38,155 nucleotides of DNA. It comes from Candidatus Gallacutalibacter pullicola (GTDB taxonomy: Bacteria > Bacillota > Clostridia > Oscillospirales > Acutalibacteraceae). The DNA lies in assembly GCA_018712265.1 (NCBI GenBank), contig DVHF01000079.1:1-38155 (forward strand). Reading direction: 5' to 3'. The notes under the pieces were generated by a model. That model saw only the letters and a program-made list of their open reading frames with translations, was not told where the DNA came from and searched no databases. Position 1 is the stretch's first letter; every line of letters begins with the position of its first letter. A program made the translations under genes and the position numbers. Positions 32,106-38,155 of this stretch are shown piece after piece.

Positions 32106-33544
32106 AAACGCTTTATCTGGAATGCAATATGGGGGCGGCGGGCGATATGCTCCTTGCGGCCCTGTACGAGCTTTTGGACGACAAGCAGTCGTTTCTGGAC
32201 AAAATGAACGGCCTGGGCCTGCCCGGCGTCCATCTGGAACCCGCCGCGGGCAGTACCTGCGGCATCGCCGGGACGCATATGCGCGTTACCGTAAACGGCG
32301 AGGAGGAAGTGGAACCGGACGCACCGCAGGAGCACCATCATCATGACCACGAACACGATCATCACCACGATCATGAGCATACCCATGAGCATCACGATCA
32401 CGAACACAGCCATGAGCATGAGCACGGGCACAATCATGAACACAGCCATGAACATGAACACCATCACGAGCATGAGCACAGCCACCACCATCATCACGCC
32501 ACGCCGGGCCATATCGCCGATCTCATCGGCGGAATGGATCTCCCGGAACAGGTCAAGCGGTCTGCCCGCGCCGTCTATGATTCCATCGCGCAGGCAGAAG
32601 CGCAGGCGCACGGATGTCCTGTGGGAGATGTGCATTTTCACGAGGTCGGCGCGCTGGATGCGGTGGCAGATGTCACGGGCGTATGCTATGCCATGCACCT
32701 GCTGGGCGCAGATCGGATCATAGCCTCCCCCATCCATGTGGGGAGCGGCACGGTGCGCTGCGCACACGGCGTGATGCCCGTCCCAGCCCCTGCTACAGCG
32801 GCACTTCTGAGAGGAATTCCCACCTATGGCGGAGCTATCCGCGGTGAATTATGTACACCGACTGGTGCGGCTCTGGTAGCGCATTTTGCATCAGACTTCG
32901 GCTCCATGCCGCCTATGGCTGTGGAGAAAATCGGAATCGGCGTCGGCACAAAGGTATTTGAGCAGGCGAACTGCGTGCGCATATTCCTTGGAGAAAGCGC
33001 GGAGATAAACAAGGCAGGATCGGAGCCTGCGGCACAGACGGAAGAATCGGAGCTGAAAAGCTGCCGTATATTCTTCGGGGATCAGGAAACCCACAACGCG
33101 GGGATGATCACCGAGCTTATCTGCAATATCGACGATATGACGCCGGAGGCGCTGGCGTTTGCCGGATCGCGCCTTTTGGAGCTTGGCGCTTTGGACGTGT
33201 ACACAGTTCCCGGGACGATGAAAAAGGGCCGCGCCGGGCATGTGCTGACGGTGCTGTGCGCGCCGGAAAAGGAGCGTGAAATGGCGCGCCATATTTTGGA
33301 GCAGACCACCACAAACGGCGTGCGGGCGCGGCGCTGTCTGAAATATTTCCTGACGCCGGGGAGCGAAACCGTGCAGACCCAGTGGGGGCCGGTACGCGTC
33401 AAGCTGGCGGAGGGCTTTGGGATCCGCCATGCGAAACCGGAATTTGACGACGCGGCGGCTCTCGCGCGGGAGCATAGCATCCCGATCCAGACGGTTCTGG
33501 AGGACGCCCTGCGCAAAATCGACAAAGGCGGAAAGAAGGAGTAA
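32102..33544 (+). CDS. larC: LarC, nickel insertion protein, single ORF with histidine-rich segment
   Basis: A 480-residue CTP-dependent cyclometallase that inserts nickel into the thiolated pincer cofactor. The N-terminus ECNMGAAGDMLLAAL and the later VHFHEVGALDAVADVTG, GTVRCAHGVMPVPAPAT and ELICNIDDMTPEALAFAG segments are family marks. Residues 78-132 hold 34 histidines in 55 residues, alternating with D and E, an evident nickel-binding or storage arm. In Lactobacillus plantarum larC is split into larC1/larC2 joined by a programmed frameshift; here one uninterrupted frame covers both parts. Start overlaps the larB stop; the next gene begins 3 bases after its stop. Confidence 0.95.
   Translation: MKTLYLECNMGAAGDMLLAALYELLDDKQSFLDKMNGLGLPGVHLEPAAGSTCGIAGTHMRVTVNGEEEVEPDAPQEHHHHDHEHDHHHDHEHTHEHHDHEHSHEHEHGHNHEHSHEHEHHHEHEHSHHHHHATPGHIADLIGGMDLPEQVKRSARAVYDSIAQAEAQAHGCPVGDVHFHEVGALDAVADVTGVCYAMHLLGADRIIASPIHVGSGTVRCAHGVMPVPAPATAALLRGIPTYGGAIRGELCTPTGAALVAHFASDFGSMPPMAVEKIGIGVGTKVFEQANCVRIFLGESAEINKAGSEPAAQTEESELKSCRIFFGDQETHNAGMITELICNIDDMTPEALAFAGSRLLELGALDVYTVPGTMKKGRAGHVLTVLCAPEKEREMARHILEQTTTNGVRARRCLKYFLTPGSETVQTQWGPVRVKLAEGFGIRHAKPEFDDAAALAREHSIPIQTVLEDALRKIDKGGKKE
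32333..32497 (+). repeat. CAY-rich degenerate tandem repeat in larC encoding the His-rich arm
   Basis: The DNA consists of repeated CAT/CAC codons alternating with GAG, GAA, GAC and AGC, with recurring AGCCATGAGCATGAGCAC-like blocks. The codon repeat makes this segment prone to length change by slippage while staying in frame if changes are multiples of three. Confidence 0.8.
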
Positions 33545-33547
33545 GGT

Positions 33548-35173
33548 TTGAAGCTTCCCCAAAAATGGATCTGCATTTTATTGAGCATTTTTCTGGTAGC
33601 AGGGACGCTCTCCGGGTGCCAGAGCGGAGACGCATCCTCCGCCGCGCCGGACGGCTCCTCACAGGCCGCGGAAATTCCGGAAGCGGAGCGGGATTCCGTC
33701 ATTATCGCGATGGGTCCGACCTCGGAGCCGGAATCCGGGTTTGATCCGGCGTTCGGCTGGGGCGCGGGCGAGCACGTCCACGAGCCGTTGATCCAGAGCA
33801 CGCTGACGGTCACGAACCCGGATCTCACGATCGGCTATGATCTGGCGACGGATTATTCGGCCAGCGACGACGGTCTCACCTGGACGGTGCATATCCGGGA
33901 TGACGTGAAATTCACGGACGGCGAGCCATTGACGGCATCCGACGTAGCGTTCACTTACAATACGGTGAAGGCGTCCAGCTCGGTGAATGATTTCACCATG
34001 CTCGATTACGCCGAAGCGCCCGACGACACGACGGTTATCTTTCACATGGAAACGCCGTTTTCGATCTGGCCGTACACGATGGCGATCGTGGGAATCGTTC
34101 CGGAACACGCTTACGACAGCGCAACCTACGGGCAAAACCCGATCGGTTCCGGGCGGTATATCCTGAATCAGTGGGATCGCGGCCAGCAGGTAATTCTGGA
34201 AGCGAACCCGGAATATTACGGCGAACAACCGCAGATGCAGCGCGTCACGATTCTGTTTATGGAGGAGGACGCGGCGTTTCTGGCGGTGCAGGCGGGGCAG
34301 GTGGATCTGGCGTACACCTCCGCGACGTATTCGGATCAGGCCCCGGACGGGTACAGCCTGATGTCTGTCGACAGCGTAGACAACCGCGGGATCAATCTGC
34401 CTGTCACGGGAAATCCCGTCACCTCGGATCTGGCGGTACGCCGCGCGATCAACATCGGGATCGATCGCCAGGAGATGATCGACAACGTGCTCAACGGTTA
34501 CGGCACGCCCGCGTACAGCGTCTGCGATCAGATGCCGTGGTACAATCCGGAATCCGAGGTGGAGTACGATCCGGAAGCGGCGGCGGCCCTGCTGGATGAA
34601 GCGGGCTGGATTCCCGGCAGCGACGGCGTCCGGGAAAAGGACGGCGTGCGCGCAGAGCTGACGATTTTATATTCGAGCGAGGATTCCGTACGTCAGGCGC
34701 TGGCGGCTGATTTATCCAACCAGCTGGGCGAGCTTGGGATCTCCTGCACGATCGAGGGTGTCGGCTGGGACACGGCCTACGACCGCGCGCTGTCGGATCC
34801 TCTCGTATGGGGCTGGGGCGCCCACACGCCGATGGAATTATATAATATCTACCACACCGCGCCCGGCTCGGATTCCGCGCAGTATTCCCCCTACTCCAAT
34901 CCCACAGTGGACAGCTACATGGACCGCGCCCTGCAAAGCCCTGATTTGGAGGAGTCCTATGAGCTGTGGCAGCTTGCCCAGTGGGACGGTTCCACCGGCG
35001 TGACCCAGCAGGGCGATATCCCCTGGGTATGGATGGTGAACGTCAGTCATCTGTACTGGGTGCGCGACGGTCTCCAAGTCGCCGAGCAGAAAATCCATCC
35101 CCACGGCCACGGCTGGTCTATCGTCAACAACGTCGACCGCTGGGTCTGGCAGGGGCATGGCGCCCCTGCCTAA
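33548..35173 (+). CDS. Nickel/peptide ABC importer binding lipoprotein (family 5)
   Basis: A 541-residue family 5 solute-binding protein. A signal sequence ends in a lipobox LSGC (cysteine at about residue 24), followed by a short serine/alanine/glycine linker. The mature part has the family segments ADDGLTWTVHIRDDVKFTDG (with one difference, SDDG), LTASDVAFTYNTVKAS and IGIDRQEMIDNVLNGYGTPA. Family 5 members bind peptides, nickel or nickel complexes; position directly after larC argues for nickel. TTG start at 33548 with AAGGAG 6 bases upstream, 3 bases after the larC stop. Its stop codon opens an 11-bp-stem hairpin. Confidence 0.9.
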   Translation: MKLPQKWICILLSIFLVAGTLSGCQSGDASSAAPDGSSQAAEIPEAERDSVIIAMGPTSEPESGFDPAFGWGAGEHVHEPLIQSTLTVTNPDLTIGYDLATDYSASDDGLTWTVHIRDDVKFTDGEPLTASDVAFTYNTVKASSSVNDFTMLDYAEAPDDTTVIFHMETPFSIWPYTMAIVGIVPEHAYDSATYGQNPIGSGRYILNQWDRGQQVILEANPEYYGEQPQMQRVTILFMEEDAAFLAVQAGQVDLAYTSATYSDQAPDGYSLMSVDSVDNRGINLPVTGNPVTSDLAVRRAINIGIDRQEMIDNVLNGYGTPAYSVCDQMPWYNPESEVEYDPEAAAALLDEAGWIPGSDGVREKDGVRAELTILYSSEDSVRQALAADLSNQLGELGISCTIEGVGWDTAYDRALSDPLVWGWGAHTPMELYNIYHTAPGSDSAQYSPYSNPTVDSYMDRALQSPDLEESYELWQLAQWDGSTGVTQQGDIPWVWMVNVSHLYWVRDGLQVAEQKIHPHGHGWSIVNNVDRWVWQGHGAPA

Positions 35174-35254
35174 GGGGGGACTGCTCGTCCCCCCTTAACC
35201 CCTGCGGCAGGTGGCTCCGCCCCCTGCACCCCCGCTGGGGAGCAAGCTCCCCAG
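35171..35254 (-). repeat. Left-type hairpin cluster of composite element II
   Basis: Inverted repeats at 35171-35197 (TAAGGGGGGAC/GTCCCCCCTTA, loop TGCTC), 35207-35227 (GCAGG..CCTGC) and 35235-35254 (CTGGGGAGC/GCTCCCCAG), followed by ACCCCA. The first and third match the order, loop bases and flank of the hairpins at 4374-4439. The first includes the stop codon of the binding-protein gene. Confidence 0.85.
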
Positions 35255-35553
35255 ACCCCAACGCCGCCCCAGTTAAGTGGTAATCCTCCCTCGCCCCCGA
35301 GACGGAGGCTTTTGGGGAGAATCGGTGCTTGAGAGGGGGGTTGGGGGAAACCTCCCCCAACTCACGCGCGACCCGCGCGGAAGATCCTTTCTCTGCCGGC
35401 AAGCGATCATAAATAATTTACAAAGATCTCCCGTCTCGACTGCGAGAACAGATAATCTCCGCGCTTGGGCGGAAGCGGGGTCTGGGGACGCGTCCCCAGC
35501 GCGGGGCCACGGGGGCGCGCAGCCCCCGTCACGGGAGAAAGGAAGTGGAAGAA
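35174..35553. other. Hairpin-rich spacer inside the nickel importer operon
   Basis: A 380-base gap between the binding protein and its permease partner, with left-type hairpins (35171-35254), a core containing another 8-bp inverted repeat (35340-35361, GTTGGGGG/CCCCCAAC) and right-type hairpins (35461-35529) ending 25 bases before the permease start. No gene is present. The arrangement mirrors 4277-4844 and may set different expression levels for binding protein and permeases. Confidence 0.7.
35461..35529 (+). repeat. Right-type hairpin cluster of composite element II
   Basis: GCTTGGGCGGAAGCGGGG leads to CTGGGGACG/CGTCCCCAG (35482-35499), a GCGCGGGG linker and ACGGGGGC..GCCCCCGT (35509-35529, GCGCAG loop region). 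Compared with 4741-4786 the stem bases differ but pairing is conserved and loop/linker bases are the same. Confidence 0.85.
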
Positions 35554-36546
35554 ATGAAGCACCGCCTGCAATTTGCAGGGAAAAAGCTTTTGCGGATGTT
35601 CCTGTTGCTGCTGGGCGTGAGCCTGACAGCTTTTTTATTGATGAGCGCATCGCCGCTCGACCCGCTGCAAACCAATATCGGGCAGGCCGCGCTGGGTTCC
35701 ATGAGCGAAGAACAGATCGCTGTACTGGAATCCTATTGGGGCGTCGATACGCCGCCCATGCAGCGGTACCTCGACTGGCTCGGCGGCGTTCTGCACGGTG
35801 ATCTGGGCATCTCGCTGCTGTACCGCCAGCCTGTGGCGCAGATCATCGGACAGAGACTGACAAGCTCGCTGTGGCTGATGACGGCCGCGTGGGTGTTGTC
35901 CGGCGTGCTGGGGATTCTGCTCGGTGCCGCGGCCGGATGGACCCGCGGAAGATGGCCCGACAGAATCATCCGCGGCTACTGCCTCGTTATTTCCAGTACG
36001 CCGGCGTTCTGGCTGGCGATCGTCTTGCTGCTGGTGTTCGCCGTGTGGCTGGGCGTGCTGCCGATCGGGCTGTCTGTGCCGATCGGGATGGACGCCGGCA
36101 GCGTGACTGCTGCCGACCGCCTGCGCCACGCCATTCTGCCTGCGGTTACACTGAGTATCACGGGCGTGGCAAACGTCGCCCTGCATACGCGGGAAAAAAT
36201 GATCGACGTGCTGGAATCCGATTACGTCCTGTTCGCCAGGGCCAGGGGGGAATCTGGGAGATCCATCCTTTTGCGCCACGGACTGCGCAATATGGCGCTC
36301 CCGGCCATCACGCTGCAATTCGGATCCATCAGCGAGATCATCGGCGGTTCGGTGCTGGTGGAGCAGGTGCTCTCCTATCCCGGACTGGGCCAGGCCGCCG
36401 TGACTGCCGGTCTTGGCAGCGATCTGCCGCTGCTGCTGGGGATCACCGTCGTGACGGCCGCGCTGGTGTTCGGCGGGAACCTTGCCGCCGATCTGCTGTA
36501 TGGCGCGGTGGATCCCAGAATCAGAAGGGGGGCGGCGCGGAAATGA
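35554..36546 (+). CDS. Nickel/peptide ABC importer permease, NikB/OppB type
   Basis: A 330-residue inner-membrane permease with an N-terminal membrane segment (MFLLLLGVSLTAFLLMSASP), then the extracytoplasmic YWGVDTPPMQRYLDWLGGVL stretch typical of NikB/DppB, and about five further segments. The FARARGESGRSILLRHGLRN stretch is the EAA loop. ATG at 35554 has AAAGGA 10 bases upstream; a GTG at 35545 lies inside that site. The stop overlaps the next gene's start (ATGA). Confidence 0.92.
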   Translation: MKHRLQFAGKKLLRMFLLLLGVSLTAFLLMSASPLDPLQTNIGQAALGSMSEEQIAVLESYWGVDTPPMQRYLDWLGGVLHGDLGISLLYRQPVAQIIGQRLTSSLWLMTAAWVLSGVLGILLGAAAGWTRGRWPDRIIRGYCLVISSTPAFWLAIVLLLVFAVWLGVLPIGLSVPIGMDAGSVTAADRLRHAILPAVTLSITGVANVALHTREKMIDVLESDYVLFARARGESGRSILLRHGLRNMALPAITLQFGSISEIIGGSVLVEQVLSYPGLGQAAVTAGLGSDLPLLLGITVVTAALVFGGNLAADLLYGAVDPRIRRGAARK

Positions 36547-37373
36547 TTATCGGGAATTGGAACCGCCGGAAAAGCACAGCCGTGCTGATCGCCGTGTCGG
36601 TACTGCTGCTGGCGGGCGTCATGACAGCCGGGATCCTGCTCTCCGGACAGGCGATGGAAACCGATTTTTCCCGCAAAAACGAAGCGCCCTCCGCCGCGTT
36701 CCTGTTCGGGACGGACTGGATGGGACGCGATATGCTGGCGCGCACTTTGACGGGACTGTCGCTGAGCATCCGGATCGGGCTGCTGACGGCGGCGGTCAGC
36801 TCTGTGCTGGCGCTGCTGCTTGGAATCGCCGCCGCGACGCTCGGCAGAAAGGCCGACGCAGTGATCTCCTGGGCCATCGATCTGTGTATGGGAATCCCGC
36901 ATATCCTGCTGGTCATGCTGATTTCGCTGGCGTTCGGCAAGGGCTTTGCAGGGGTCGTGGCCGGCGTTTCGCTGAGCCATTGGCCGTCGCTGGCGCGCGT
37001 GATCCGATCGGAGGTGCTCCAGCTGCGGCAGGCGCCCTACGTCCTCACCGCCGAAAAGCTGGGAGTTTCCCGCCTGCGGATCGCCCGGCGGCATATCTTC
37101 CCGCACCTTCTGCCGCAGTTTTTGACAGGGCTGATTCTGCAATTCCCGCACGCAATCCTGCACGAAGCAAGCATCACCTTTCTGGGCTTCGGCCTGCCGC
37201 CGGAACAGCCTGCCATCGGGGTGATCCTGTCGGAAAGTATGCGCTACCTCACCACCGGAAAATGGTGGCTGGCTGTGTTCCCGGGACTGTCGCTCGTGCT
37301 TGTGGTGATGCTGTTCGCCGTGACGGGAAACTGCCTGCGCCGTCTGGCGGATCCGGCCAGCGCGCATCAGTAA
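36543..37373 (+). CDS. Nickel/peptide ABC importer permease, NikC/OppC type
   Basis: A 276-residue permease, partner of the preceding protein. It begins with a membrane segment (about residues 12-33), followed by FLFGTDWMGRDMLARTLTG, the hallmark of NikC/DppC permeases, and an EAA loop TAEKLGVSRLRIARRHIFPH. The EASITFLGFGLPPEQPAIG segment near the C-terminus is also typical. ATGA overlap with the upstream permease indicates translational coupling. Nickel specificity is inferred from the lar genes, not from residues. Confidence 0.92.
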   Translation: MIIGNWNRRKSTAVLIAVSVLLLAGVMTAGILLSGQAMETDFSRKNEAPSAAFLFGTDWMGRDMLARTLTGLSLSIRIGLLTAAVSSVLALLLGIAAATLGRKADAVISWAIDLCMGIPHILLVMLISLAFGKGFAGVVAGVSLSHWPSLARVIRSEVLQLRQAPYVLTAEKLGVSRLRIARRHIFPHLLPQFLTGLILQFPHAILHEASITFLGFGLPPEQPAIGVILSESMRYLTTGKWWLAVFPGLSLVLVVMLFAVTGNCLRRLADPASAHQ

Positions 37374-37386
37374 AGGAGGGGAATTC

Positions 37387-38155
37387 ATGCAGCCAGTTCT
37401 TGAAGTGGAACACCTGTCGATTTCATTCCTGCAATACGCATCCGGACTGAACCACCGCCGGCTGACGGTGATCCACGATCTTTCCCTTTCCATTTCGCCG
37501 GGACAGATCGTGGCCGTGGTGGGATCCAGCGGATCCGGGAAAAGCCTGCTGGCGCACGGGATTTTGGGGATCCTGCCGTACAACGCCTCGATGGAGGGCG
37601 CAATCCGCTACTGCGGGGAACCGCTCGATCAGGCGCGGTCGGAGCGGCTGCGCGGCAGTGAGATTGTGCTGGTGCCGCAGGGCGTCAACTATCTGGATCC
37701 GCTCATGAAAGTGGGCGCGCAGCTCCGCAAAGGGCGGCGCGGCCCGGATATTGCGCGCCGGTGCCGGGAGGTTTTATCGCGCTACGGCCTGGGCGGGGAG
37801 ACGGAAGCCCTGTACCCGTTCGAGCTTTCCGGCGGGATGGCGCGCCGTGTGCTCGTTTCGGCGGCGGTGCTGGAATCGCCGCGGCTGATCATCGCCGATG
37901 AACCGACCCCCGGTCTTGACGCGCGTGCGGCGGAACGGATCCTCCGCCATTTCCGCGAGCTTGCGGACGGCGGCGCAGCTATACTGTTCATCACGCACGA
38001 TCTGGATCTCGCGCTCACCGTTGCGGACCGTGTGGCGGTGCTGTACGCGGGCGAGACGATCGAGGAGGCCGCCGCGTCCGATTTCACGTCGGGAAAGCTC
38101 CGCCACCCCTATACCCGCGCACTGTGGGACGCCATGCCGCAGAACGGATTCCGGC
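37387..38155 (+). CDS. Nickel/peptide ABC importer ATPase, NikD/DppD type (3' end missing)
   Basis: An ATP-binding subunit open at the right edge after 256 codons. Walker A GSSGSGKS (about residues 44-51), the Q-loop in VLVPQGVNYLDPL, the ABC signature LSGGMARR, Walker B LIIADEPTPGLD and the switch histidine in FITHDLDLAL are all visible, followed by the C-terminal HPYTRALWDAMP segment typical of oligopeptide/nickel ATPases. AAAGGAGG lies about 8 bases before the ATG, 13 bases after the permease stop. A second ATPase (NikE type) would be expected beyond the window. Confidence 0.93.
   Translation, partial: MQPVLEVEHLSISFLQYASGLNHRRLTVIHDLSLSISPGQIVAVVGSSGSGKSLLAHGILGILPYNASMEGAIRYCGEPLDQARSERLRGSEIVLVPQGVNYLDPLMKVGAQLRKGRRGPDIARRCREVLSRYGLGGETEALYPFELSGGMARRVLVSAAVLESPRLIIADEPTPGLDARAAERILRHFRELADGGAAILFITHDLDLALTVADRVAVLYAGETIEEAAASDFTSGKLRHPYTRALWDAMPQNGFR

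Overview
The window looks like chromosomal DNA from a GC-rich, low-redundancy Bacillota genome, most likely a gut-type Clostridia (Oscillospirales-like). I infer this from the gene order around gdpP-rplI-dnaB, the purine-rich ribosome binding sites of the AGGAGG type, frequent TTG/GTG starts, LplB/YtcP-type sugar importers paired with a membrane-bound AraC regulator, and the LarB/C/E plus Nik-type operon. No rRNA, tRNA, phage, IS transposase or CRISPR array was seen.

Region 1 (1-9902, minus strand) is a housekeeping block read right to left: rnjA (RNase J with a long basic N-terminal tail), gdpP (c-di-AMP phosphodiesterase), rplI, a 750-base spacer full of GC-rich hairpins, dnaB, tilS, hpt and the 5' part of ftsH, which runs off the left edge. 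A clear sigma-70 promoter sits about 400 bases upstream of rnjA. The leader between them carries a terminator/antiterminator-like set of complementary segments.

Region 2 (9904-13426, plus strand) has a hairpin cluster, rnhA with its own promoter, then iscS/nifS and iscU/nifU (Fe-S cluster assembly). A near-perfect 75-base direct repeat precedes iscU. Downstream of iscU lie two short gene relics: a piece of rnjA and a piece of the neighbouring FGGY kinase, separated by a bidirectional terminator.

Region 3 (13427-23535) is a xylan or arabinoxylan oligosaccharide locus. A FGGY-family kinase and an apparently cytoplasmic GH10 glycosidase are on the minus strand. Divergently there are two LplB/YtcP-type permeases, a lipoprotein binding protein, and a two-TM sensor-type AraC regulator. 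Together they suggest import of oligosaccharides, internal hydrolysis and phosphorylation of the released sugar.

Region 4 (23570-30069) has a D,D-carboxypeptidase (minus), then a metallophosphoesterase-like protein with altered metal-binding motifs, sbcD and sbcC, all translationally coupled by overlapping stop/start codons.

Region 5 (30194-38155) is a nickel-pincer cofactor and nickel (or peptide) import operon: a roughly 300-base structured leader with a terminator hairpin, larE, larB, larC (with 34 histidines in a 55-residue segment), a binding lipoprotein, two permeases and an ATPase cut by the right edge. No larA is present in the window.

The most unusual features are the non-coding ones: two composite inverted hairpin elements with the same layout at distant loci, the candidate attenuators upstream of rnjA and larE, the dispersed repeat upstream of iscU and the AraC regulator, and the side-by-side gene fragments after iscU.
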